Part shown: positions 46,611-54,481 of the stretch, in pieces
Position numbering within the stretch: position 1 is the first letter of the stretch
Layout of the letters: each line of letters begins with the position of its first letter
From: Alphaproteobacteria bacterium
GTDB lineage: Bacteria > Myxococcota_A > UBA796 > GCA-2862545
Length of the DNA stretch: 64,000 nt
Assembly: GCA_020632925.1 (NCBI GenBank)
Contig: JACKER010000020.1
Span: 1 to 64,000, forward strand
Direction of reading: 5' to 3'
The notes under the pieces: model-generated
Told to the model about the DNA's origin: nothing
Seen by the model: the letters and a program-made list of their open reading frames with translations, nothing else
Database searches by the model: none
Program-made: the position numbers and the translations under genes

Positions 46611-47816
46611 ATGGAGCTGGTGACCACAACCGCCTACTCCCCGGGGACGGGGGGTGCTGGTCCGACGATGGACCAGATCGTGGTGACGCCGCGCCTGGGG
46701 CTGCTGGCGATCGCGGACGCTCCCGGGGGAGGCGAAGACGGTCGCGCCGGGGCCCGACTCGCGCTGGAGCTCGTGCGCTCGCACATCGAGCGGAACGAGG
46801 ACGTGCTGCAGCGCTTCCGCCGCAACCCCGGGCCGGACCTGCGGCACCGCGTCCTGACGGTGATCGAGGAGGGCTTCGCTCGGGCAGCGCAGGACCTGTT
46901 CGCCTTCGCGCGGCGCCGCCAGGGTGTCCTGGTCACGCTCGACGTGCTGCTGCTCCTCGACACCGAGGCCTTCATCGGGCACGTCGGCGACGGCCGGGTC
47001 TACCTCGTGCGCCGCGGCCTCGTGCACCAGCTGACGGTCGACCACTCCCGTGGGGACGAGGCGATCGAGTTCGAGGAGCCCGGCACCGAGGAGCGCGAGG
47101 CCGAGCCGGTCGGCGACCGGAGGTACACCCGCTCCCTCGGGCCACAGCCTCGTGTTCGCGTGGAGTCGCTGTGCATGGAGCTCGCGAGCGCGGACCGCTT
47201 CGTGGTGTGCGCGGCGGCGATGCACCGGAGCCTCCCCGACTCCATCCTCCACGCGCGGCTGATCTCGGAGCGCATGGACGGCCTGGGCCAGTCGCTCGTC
47301 TCGGACGCCGCGGGCTCCCCGGTGCTCGCGGCCTGCGCGCAGCTCGGGGGCGGCGACCCGTTCACGCCGGACAGCGCCCAGGCCCGCCTGGCGATCCTCG
47401 CGCCCGTCCCGCTCTTCGCGCACCTGACGGAGCGGGAGCTGCGCAGCGTCGCCCAGTCCACCCATCCGCGGCGGCTGCCGGCCGGATCGGTGATCTTCGA
47501 GGAGGGGCACGCCGGCACCGAGCTGTACCTGGTGATCTCGGGATCGGTGAACGTGGTCAAGCACGGCCGCGTCATCGCGAACCTCGGGCCGGGCAGCAAC
47601 TTCGGCGAGATGGCGCTGCTCGACGAGCCCACGCGCTCCGCCACCGCGGTCACGGCGGAGGACGCCGAGCTCATGGTGATCTCGCGCGACGCGTTCTTCG
47701 CGCTCCTCAAGGGCAACCCGCTCCTCGCCGTCAAGATCCTCTGGAACCTGACGCTGCGCCTGTCCGCGAACCTCCGGACCACCAGCTCGCGCCTCGCCGA
47801 GCTCGAGCGTCGCTGA
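46611..47816 (+). CDS. PP2C-like phosphatase fused to a cyclic nucleotide-binding domain
   Basis: 401 residues. The N-terminal domain (about 1-255) has PP2C motifs: GLLAIADAPGG, FIGHVGDGRVYLVRRG, LTVDHSRGDEAIEF, YTRSLGP and AQLGGGDPFT. The usual D-G of motif 2 is D-A, and the CSDGL motif is CAAAM, so at least one metal-binding Asp is lost. The C-terminal domain (about 270-390) is a cNMP-binding fold: LFAHLTERELRSVAQ, GTELYLVISGSVNVVK and the cassette FGEMALLDEPTRSATAVT with Arg and the expected Glu. It could be a cyclic-nucleotide-regulated phosphatase or a pseudophosphatase sensor. Cytosolic. Confidence 0.8.
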   Translation: MELVTTTAYSPGTGGAGPTMDQIVVTPRLGLLAIADAPGGGEDGRAGARLALELVRSHIERNEDVLQRFRRNPGPDLRHRVLTVIEEGFARAAQDLFAFARRRQGVLVTLDVLLLLDTEAFIGHVGDGRVYLVRRGLVHQLTVDHSRGDEAIEFEEPGTEEREAEPVGDRRYTRSLGPQPRVRVESLCMELASADRFVVCAAAMHRSLPDSILHARLISERMDGLGQSLVSDAAGSPVLAACAQLGGGDPFTPDSAQARLAILAPVPLFAHLTERELRSVAQSTHPRRLPAGSVIFEEGHAGTELYLVISGSVNVVKHGRVIANLGPGSNFGEMALLDEPTRSATAVTAEDAELMVISRDAFFALLKGNPLLAVKILWNLTLRLSANLRTTSSRLAELERR

Positions 47817-47893
47817 CACCATCCGTAACAAAACTCCCGTTGTCACTCGCCGAATCCCGGGGCAGACTCGTGGCTGGGCACGAGGGAGTGAGG

Positions 47894-49858
47894 ATGTTGC
47901 CGAGTCTGCTGGTCATGCTCGCGGCGTGTGGGAGGCCGGGTCTCGAGGATGCGACGTACCCGACCGGGTCCACCACCGTGGTCGCTAGGGAGAACGCGCT
48001 CTACGCCGTGAACACCTGGGACGGGACGCTGGTCCGCACGGACCTCGACACCCGGACCTCGACCGAGCTCGTGCTCGGCGGCGAGCCCACGCGCCTCGCG
48101 CGCGTCGGCGACGAGCTGTGGATCACGCTGCGCGCCGAGCGGTCGGTCGTCATCGTGCGCGACGGCGAGCAGGGCCTGGAGGAGGTCCAGCGACTGAAGG
48201 TGGGCGCCGAGCCCCACGGTGTCGTCGCCAACGAGGCAGGCACCCGGGTGTACGTCGCGCTCTCCCAGCAGGACGCCGTCGCCGAGTTCGACGCCGCCAC
48301 CCGCAAGGAGCTCCGCCGCTGGGGCGTGATGGACGATCCCCGCTGGCTGGCCCTGCACCCCTGCGACTGCGCGCTGTTCGTCGCGCATGCGTACGACGCG
48401 CCGCTCGCGCGGATCGACCTCGACAACGGCGAGATCACGCGGATCGATCCGCCCTCGACCTGGAGGGACGACGACGAGCTCGACGACGACCCGCCGATCG
48501 ACCTCGAGCCCCGCTCGACCGGCGACATCGCCATCAGCCCGACGGGCGACGCGATCGTGTGGCCGACGCTCTACGTCGACAACGACTCGCCGGGCGATCA
48601 GCCCGAGGTCAGCGGCGCCGACATCACCGCCCCCACCGTCCCGTACTACACCGGCGCGACGACCGGTGTGGGCCTGCAGCTGTCGGTCTCGAAGTTCAAC
48701 CCCGCGCTGGTCGCGGTCCCGCTCGACCCGAAGACGGGCGACGTGGTGGAGAACGAGCCGACCATCGCGGTCTTCGTGGGCGGCTTCGGAGAGCTCGGCC
48801 CCGTCCGCAGCTACGTGAGCAGCGCGACCTTCGACCCCGACGGGCACACCATCTACGCCACGCTCGAGGCCTCGGACGCCGTCGCCGTCGTGGAGATGTT
48901 CCCGGTCGACGGCCAGCGGATGGATCCGTCCGTCAACCCGGGCCGCGGCCTGATCGACACGGGCGGCTCCGCGCGCATCGCGCCGTCCGAGGGAGGGTTC
49001 TACGAGCGCTCGCAGGCGATCGTCGAGCTCGCGGGCAACCCGAGCGGCGTCGTCGTCGACCCGGCGGGTCGGGTCTGGACCCACGAGAAGGGAGGCCGCG
49101 CGGTGTCGCGGTTCTCGCAGCGCCGCGTCAAGGATCACCTGCTCGACCTCGCGACCGGCGCGGTCCTGGTGGAGTCCTTCGTCGCCGATCAGCGGATCGA
49201 GGCCGGGACCTCCCACCTCGACCCCGAGATCGACGCCGGCCGCCAGATGTTCTACAGCGCGCGGGACGCGCGGATGAGCGCGCCGGGTGCCGGTGTCAGC
49301 TGCTCCACCTGCCACTTCGACGGACGCAACGACGGCCTGACCTGGTCCTTCGACAACAACCCCCGTCAGACGCCGAGCCTCGCGGGCAAGGTCAGCGACA
49401 CCACCCCCGTGACCTGGACGCTCGACGTGGCGTCCGTCTCGCTCGAGGCGCGCATCACGAGCGCGGGTCGCATGGGCGGCGGCGGGCTGTCCGAGTCCGA
49501 GGCCGCCAGGGTCGGGGCCTTCGTGGACTTCATCCGCGAGGTCGACGTCGAGCGCCGGGGTGCCCGGGACGCGCAGATCGATCGGGGCGAGGAGCTGTTC
49601 TTCTCGCAGGACGTCGGTTGCTCCGAGTGCCACGGCGGCGCCCGCAAGACGGACAACCGGCTGCACCCGATGTTCGGCCTGACCGTCGACACCCCGACGC
49701 TCGTCGGCATCGACGCGACCGCGCCCTACTTCCACGACGGCTCGGCGAAGACGCTGCGCGACGTGCTGGAGCGGTCCCGCGACGGCTCCATGGGGAACAC
49801 GGGCGACCTGTCGGACGCGGACATGAAGGCGCTCGAGGCGTACCTCCGCACCCTGTGA
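47894..49858 (+). CDS. Lipoprotein: beta-propeller fused to dihaem cytochrome c peroxidase-like module
   Basis: 654 residues. The lipobox is in MLPSLLVMLAAC (Cys12); GAGGGAGTGAGG lies just before the ATG, and a GTG two codons earlier is possible. Residues about 25-390 form a YVTN-type propeller (LYAVNTWDGTLVRTDLDTR, PHGVVANEAGTRVYVALS, SSATFDPDGHTIYATLEASD). The C-terminal 200 residues have two haem motifs, VSCSTCHFDGRND and VGCSECHGGARKTDN, plus the closing PYFHDGSAKTLRDVLERS typical of MauG/BCCP-like cytochromes. It is probably an outer-membrane electron-transfer or peroxidase-like protein; partners are unknown. Confidence 0.82.
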   Translation: MLPSLLVMLAACGRPGLEDATYPTGSTTVVARENALYAVNTWDGTLVRTDLDTRTSTELVLGGEPTRLARVGDELWITLRAERSVVIVRDGEQGLEEVQRLKVGAEPHGVVANEAGTRVYVALSQQDAVAEFDAATRKELRRWGVMDDPRWLALHPCDCALFVAHAYDAPLARIDLDNGEITRIDPPSTWRDDDELDDDPPIDLEPRSTGDIAISPTGDAIVWPTLYVDNDSPGDQPEVSGADITAPTVPYYTGATTGVGLQLSVSKFNPALVAVPLDPKTGDVVENEPTIAVFVGGFGELGPVRSYVSSATFDPDGHTIYATLEASDAVAVVEMFPVDGQRMDPSVNPGRGLIDTGGSARIAPSEGGFYERSQAIVELAGNPSGVVVDPAGRVWTHEKGGRAVSRFSQRRVKDHLLDLATGAVLVESFVADQRIEAGTSHLDPEIDAGRQMFYSARDARMSAPGAGVSCSTCHFDGRNDGLTWSFDNNPRQTPSLAGKVSDTTPVTWTLDVASVSLEARITSAGRMGGGGLSESEAARVGAFVDFIREVDVERRGARDAQIDRGEELFFSQDVGCSECHGGARKTDNRLHPMFGLTVDTPTLVGIDATAPYFHDGSAKTLRDVLERSRDGSMGNTGDLSDADMKALEAYLRTL

Positions 49859-49900
49859 GGTGGTGCGGGTCGCGGTGACTCCGGGTAGAGGGGTCCCTCG

Positions 49901-50500
49901 ATGGGCACCCCCGAGACCCGAGCCAGGATCGTCGCCAGTGCGCGCGCGGTGTTCGCCGCGCGCGGCATCGGCCCGGCCACGGTGCAGCACGTGCTGGACG
50001 AGGCGTCGGTCTCCCGACGCACCTTCTACCAGTACTTCAAGAGCAAGGAGGAGGTGCTGTCGGCGGTCTACGACGAGGTGATCGGCGACATGGTGCGTGC
50101 CGTCGACGACCGCGTGCGCCGAACCGCGGACCCCGTCGGGAAGATCAGCGCCGGCGTGGATGCGTGGCTCGATCACCAGCTCGACGGCGGCGCCCTGTTC
50201 GTGGCGCTCCAGTCCGAGGCGGTCCGTCCCGACTCGCTCCTCTTCCCGAGGCGCGAGGCCGCGATCGACGTCCTGGTCGCCGCGATCGACGGGTCGGTGG
50301 TCGAAGCCGGTGCCTCGCCGGTCGACCCGCTCGTGTTCCGCGGCCTCGTCATCGGCATCGAGGGGCTGGTGCTCCACCTGTCCCAGGGCGACGTCGACCG
50401 TTCGCGCCTGCGTCGCGTCGCGAACGCCCTGATGTTCGCGGTGATGTCCAACCTCGCGGAGCTCCCGTCGCCTCCGCGTGTCCGCGTGGAGGTCGGGTGA
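49901..50500 (+). CDS. TetR-family transcriptional regulator
   Basis: 199 residues. The N-terminal helix-turn-helix follows the TetR plan: RARIVASARAVFAARGIG, then TVQHVLDEASVSRRTFYQYF and KSKEEVL. The C-terminal ligand-binding/dimer domain is helical with no recognised signature. Its stop overlaps the GTG of the HelD-like gene (GTGA), so the regulator probably controls its own operon and thereby the helicase. The inducing ligand cannot be predicted. Confidence 0.9.
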   Translation: MGTPETRARIVASARAVFAARGIGPATVQHVLDEASVSRRTFYQYFKSKEEVLSAVYDEVIGDMVRAVDDRVRRTADPVGKISAGVDAWLDHQLDGGALFVALQSEAVRPDSLLFPRREAAIDVLVAAIDGSVVEAGASPVDPLVFRGLVIGIEGLVLHLSQGDVDRSRLRRVANALMFAVMSNLAELPSPPRVRVEVG

Positions 50501-52602
50501 GCGGTGCCGACGAGCGCATGGTGCGCGAGGAGCTGTCCGCCCTCGAGCGCGTCCGCACGCTGCTGCAGGAGGAGCCCTACGTCCTGCCGCCCTCCGAGGC
50601 CCAGATCGTGGCCGAGCTGGTGCGGCTGCGGGAGGAGCTGCCCAAGGCGAAGGACGAGGACGCGCCGGCGCTCTTGCAGCAATACGACCTGCACCACGCC
50701 TGGCTGGAGCAGGTCCGCGCGGCGCGCGCCCGCCCAGAGGTCGACCCGGACAGCCCCTACTTCGCGCACCTGCGGCTCGAGGAGGAGGGGAGGTCGCGCG
50801 ACGTGTTCCTGGGCAAGGCGACGCGCATCGCGCGGGGGATCCGCATCGTGGACTGGCGGCACGCGCCGGTGTCGCGCCTGTTCTATGCCTACCAGCAGGG
50901 CGACGAGTACGAGGAGCCCCTCGGCGACCGCGTCCACGCCGGCGAGATCACCGCTCGACGCACGGTCACCATCCGGTCGGGCGAGCTGCTGCGCGTCGAC
51001 GCGCCGGAGGGGGCGTGGGTCCGCGAGCCCGGCGGCAGCTTCCACGCGCTCGACCGGTCGCCTCCCAAGCTCGCGGGTGGACAGGGGACGGCGCTGCGGG
51101 CGCACGAGGTGGGGCACGCGCAGGGGCGGCGGCTCGGGACCGAGGGCGTGGTCCGCGCCGACAAGCACCTGCCGGACATCGCGGGGCTCATCGATCCCGA
51201 GCAGTTCGAGCTCGTGACGCGGCCCTCCTCGGGCTTCGTGGTCGTCCGGGGCACCGCGGGCTCCGGCAAGACCACGGTGGCGCTGCACCGCATCGCCTGG
51301 CTCGCCTACTCGGACCCCAGCGTGGACAGCGACCGGACGCTGGTCCTCGTGTTCTCGCCCGCCCTCCGCGAGTACGTCTCCCACGTGTTGCCCGCCCTCG
51401 GCGTGTCCCGCGTCCGCATCCGGGACTACCGCGAGTGGGCGAGCGACCAGCGTCGCCGCCACTTCCCGCAGCTCCCCCGCAAGACCCGCGAGGACACCCC
51501 CGCGGTCGTCGTCCGCCTCAAGCTGCACCCGGCGATGCACGAGGTGCTGGCCGAGCAGGTGAAGCGGTCGGCGCGGGCCTCGGACGACCCGGACGCGGAG
51601 GCGCCGGAGGTCGTGCCGGGCGCGGGCGCGGTCTGGGACGACGTGGTGAGCGCGCTCACGGACATCGAGCTGCTCGGCCGCGTGCTGGGTGCGGCCGATC
51701 CGGGTGCGTTCACCGAGGAGGACCTTCGGCGGGTGGCGACCTGGGTGCGCGACCGTGCCGCGGAGGTCGTCGCCCGCGCCGAGGGGGACACGGAGGCCGA
51801 TCCGACGCTCGATCTGGAGGACGACGCGCTGCTGCTGCACGCGTGGCAGCTCCGGGTCGGCCCGCTCCGGGCGAAGGGTGGTGCGCCCCTGCGGTACCGC
51901 CACGTCGCGGTGGACGAGGTCCAGGACTTCTCGCCGCTCGAGATCCGCGTCCTGCTCGGCTGCCTCGACGAGCGGCAGAGCATCACGCTCGCCGGCGACA
52001 CCCAGCAGCACGTGATGAAGGAGGCTGGCTTCACGTCCTGGTCGGGCTTCCTGCGCCAGCTCGGCGTCGAGGGGACGCACGTCGACACGCTGCGCGTGGC
52101 GTACCGCTCGACGCGCCCGATCGTGTCGTTCGCGCTCGACCTGCTCGGTGACCTGCTCGAGGACGAGCCGCCGCTGGTGACGCGCGAGGGCCCGCCGGTG
52201 GAGCTGTTCCGCTTCACGGACCACGGTCAGGCCGTCGCCTTCCTGGGGGACACGCTCAAGGAGCTCGTCCGGCACGAGCCGATGGCGAGCGTGGCGCTCC
52301 TCGCTCCCGACGACGCCACGGCCGCCCTGTACGCCGAGGGGCTGCGGGCCGCGGAGGTCCCCCGCCTGCGACGCGTCATCGCGCACGACTTCACGTTCGC
52401 GCCCGGCGTCGAGGTGGCGACGATGGCGTCGGTGAAGGGCCTCGAGTTCGACTACGTCGTGATCCTCGAGCCGACGGCGTCGCACTTCCCCGATCGCCCG
52501 GATGCGCGCCGGGTGTTGCACGTGGCCGCCACGCGAGCCATCCACCAGCTCTGGCTGACGTGCGTCGGAACGCCGTCACCGGTGCTCCCGGTCGTGCGAT
52601 GA
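50497..52602 (+). CDS. HelD-like UvrD-type superfamily 1 helicase
   Basis: 701 residues. An N-terminal helical arm (about 1-90, ELSALERVRTLLQEEPYVLP) leads to IVDWRHAPVSRLFYAYQQGD, the D-W-R-x-P segment that marks HelD proteins, which remodel or recycle RNA polymerase. Walker A is VRGTAGSGKTTVALHRIAWL, Walker B VDEVQDFSPLEIRVL, and motifs III-VI follow (GDTQQHVM, TLRVAYRSTRPIV, VKGLEFDYVVIL, ATRAIHQLWL). The arm is shorter than in Bacillus HelD. The GTG start overlaps the TetR stop. In actinobacteria, HelD proteins can give rifampicin tolerance; whether this one does is not known. Confidence 0.8.
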   Translation: MSGADERMVREELSALERVRTLLQEEPYVLPPSEAQIVAELVRLREELPKAKDEDAPALLQQYDLHHAWLEQVRAARARPEVDPDSPYFAHLRLEEEGRSRDVFLGKATRIARGIRIVDWRHAPVSRLFYAYQQGDEYEEPLGDRVHAGEITARRTVTIRSGELLRVDAPEGAWVREPGGSFHALDRSPPKLAGGQGTALRAHEVGHAQGRRLGTEGVVRADKHLPDIAGLIDPEQFELVTRPSSGFVVVRGTAGSGKTTVALHRIAWLAYSDPSVDSDRTLVLVFSPALREYVSHVLPALGVSRVRIRDYREWASDQRRRHFPQLPRKTREDTPAVVVRLKLHPAMHEVLAEQVKRSARASDDPDAEAPEVVPGAGAVWDDVVSALTDIELLGRVLGAADPGAFTEEDLRRVATWVRDRAAEVVARAEGDTEADPTLDLEDDALLLHAWQLRVGPLRAKGGAPLRYRHVAVDEVQDFSPLEIRVLLGCLDERQSITLAGDTQQHVMKEAGFTSWSGFLRQLGVEGTHVDTLRVAYRSTRPIVSFALDLLGDLLEDEPPLVTREGPPVELFRFTDHGQAVAFLGDTLKELVRHEPMASVALLAPDDATAALYAEGLRAAEVPRLRRVIAHDFTFAPGVEVATMASVKGLEFDYVVILEPTASHFPDRPDARRVLHVAATRAIHQLWLTCVGTPSPVLPVVR

Positions 52603-52609
52603 TGGGGCG

Positions 52610-54481
52610 ATGCTCTCCTGGCTCTCCCTGGCTTCGCTGGCGGCGCCGCTCGACCCCGCCGCCTACGCGGAGCTCGCCCCGTCCCTGACCACGCCGGATC
52701 CGGTGGTGGTGGACACGGACGCGCTCACGCTCCGCGTCGGGGCGCAGGCGCCGATCACGGGCGTGGCCGACTCGGGGATCGCGGTCTTCACCTTCGGCAC
52801 CGTGCAGATCACCGACGACGTGTCGGTGTCGGGCGCGCGAGGGTTCGCCCTGCTGTCGCGCGGCGATCTCGCGGTCGGTCAGGCCGCCTTGATCGACGTG
52901 TCGTCGCCGGGCCTCGCTGGCGGTCCCGGGGGCGGAGACGGAGGCAACGAGGGCAACGGCCAGGGCGCGGGCGGGGGCACGGGCAACGGCAACGGCGCGG
53001 GCGGCGGTGGCTTCGGGGGACGCGGAGGGAACTCGGACAACGGCGCCAACGGCGGACCGGTCAACGGCGATCTGCTCGCGTCGCTGCAGGGTGGTAGCGG
53101 CGGCGGCGGTGGCCGGTACTCCAGCGGCGACAACCCCCGCGGCGGCGGTGGCGGCGGCGCGGTCGAGCTCGGCGCGCTCGGCGCCCTGAGCCTGGCGGGG
53201 ACGGTGAGGGCGAACGGCGGTGCCGGTCGCAGCGACGGGAACCCCGCGGGCGACGGGGGTGGCGGCGGCTCCGGCGGCGGGATCCTGATCCACGGGCTCG
53301 GCGGGACCTGCACGGGGACGCTCGAGGCGAAGGGGGGGCGCGGGGGCAACGGCGGCGGCTCGAGCTACCCCGACGGCGGCGGCGGTGGCGGCGGGCGGAT
53401 CGTCGTCGTCGGCGTGGACGTCACCGCCTGCACCCACGACGTGAGCGGGGGACCCGGCGCGGACACGGGCTCCCAGGCGGCTCGCGACGGCGCGGGCGGG
53501 AGCTGGTTGCCGGTCGATCCCGACCAGGACGTCGACGGGTTCACGATCTCCCAGGGCGACTGCGACGACAACGACGACACGATCCACCCGACGGCCCCCG
53601 ACACGCCCTGCGACGGCATCGATCAGGACTGCTCGGGCAGCGACGCGGAGACCCCCGACGGCGACCTGGACGGGTTCACCTGCGACGACTGCCTGGACAG
53701 CGACCCCAGCGTGCATCCGGGCGCCGCCGAGATCGCGTGCGACACGATCGACCAGGACTGCGACGGGTCGGACCTCGAGCCGGACGGGGACGACGACGGG
53801 TACGCGTGCGACGACTGCAACGACGCCGACATCGGCATCCACCCGGGTGCCACGGACATCCCCTGTGACGGGGAGGACCAGGACTGCTCGGGCGCGGATC
53901 TCGAGCCCGATCCGGACAGCGACGGGGCGAGGTGCGACGACTGCGCGCCGCTGGACGGCACCGTCTACCCGGGGGCGGTCGAGCTGACCTGTGACGGGAT
54001 CGACCAGGACTGCGACGGGCTCGCCGACGACGACCCCGACGACGACGACGACGGCTTGTCGGTGTGCGAGGGCGACTGCCTGGACTCCGATCCCGCGGTG
54101 CCCGGCCCGGCCGAGGTGGCCTGCAACGGCATCGACGACGACTGCGATCCCCTCACCGTGGACGGGGAGGACGCTGACGGCGACGGCTACGCGGGCTGCG
54201 CCTTCGACTGCGACGACACCGACCCCTCCATCCACCCGAACGCGACCGACATCCCGGGCGATGGCATCGACCAGGACTGTGACGGCGAGGACGCCGAGGT
54301 CGTGGAGACGGGGGACACCGGCCAGGACCTCGAGACGGGTGACCCCGTGGGCGGGGGCGCGGTCCGCCGTGCGGCGTCGCCCAAGGGCGACCCGGGCTGT
54401 GGCTGCGGCACGTCGGGATCCGCCGGCTGGCCGCTGATCGGGCTGATCCTGGTGGCGGGGCGGCGGCGCCGCTCGACGTGA
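52610..54481 (+). CDS. Surface protein with Gly-rich region, six MopE repeats and a MYXO-CTERM-like tail
   Basis: 623 residues. A short signal (MLSWLSLASLAAP) is followed by a beta domain (about 40-100), then a very Gly/Asn-rich region (about 100-290), and six Asp/Cys repeats of the MopE type (about 305-565) of the form G-D-C-D-D-x-D-x-x-I-H-P-x-A-x-x-x-x-C-D-G-x-D-Q-D-C. These repeats are expected to bind calcium and form disulfides. The C-terminus GCGCGTSGSAGWPLIGLIL then VAGRRRRS matches the MYXO-CTERM sorting signal (Cys, hydrophobic stretch, Arg cluster), so the protein is probably anchored to the cell surface. It is 7 nt after the helicase gene. Confidence 0.85.
   Translation: MLSWLSLASLAAPLDPAAYAELAPSLTTPDPVVVDTDALTLRVGAQAPITGVADSGIAVFTFGTVQITDDVSVSGARGFALLSRGDLAVGQAALIDVSSPGLAGGPGGGDGGNEGNGQGAGGGTGNGNGAGGGGFGGRGGNSDNGANGGPVNGDLLASLQGGSGGGGGRYSSGDNPRGGGGGGAVELGALGALSLAGTVRANGGAGRSDGNPAGDGGGGGSGGGILIHGLGGTCTGTLEAKGGRGGNGGGSSYPDGGGGGGGRIVVVGVDVTACTHDVSGGPGADTGSQAARDGAGGSWLPVDPDQDVDGFTISQGDCDDNDDTIHPTAPDTPCDGIDQDCSGSDAETPDGDLDGFTCDDCLDSDPSVHPGAAEIACDTIDQDCDGSDLEPDGDDDGYACDDCNDADIGIHPGATDIPCDGEDQDCSGADLEPDPDSDGARCDDCAPLDGTVYPGAVELTCDGIDQDCDGLADDDPDDDDDGLSVCEGDCLDSDPAVPGPAEVACNGIDDDCDPLTVDGEDADGDGYAGCAFDCDDTDPSIHPNATDIPGDGIDQDCDGEDAEVVETGDTGQDLETGDPVGGGAVRRAASPKGDPGCGCGTSGSAGWPLIGLILVAGRRRRST

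Noticed and set aside
47843..50377. 844-residue minus-strand open frame
   Set aside because: Antisense to the propeller-cytochrome and TetR genes; no recognisable domain.
52910..53400. Possible CRISPR-like or minisatellite array of GGCGGC units
   Set aside because: It is the Gly-rich coding region of the MopE-repeat protein; units have no constant length or spacer structure.
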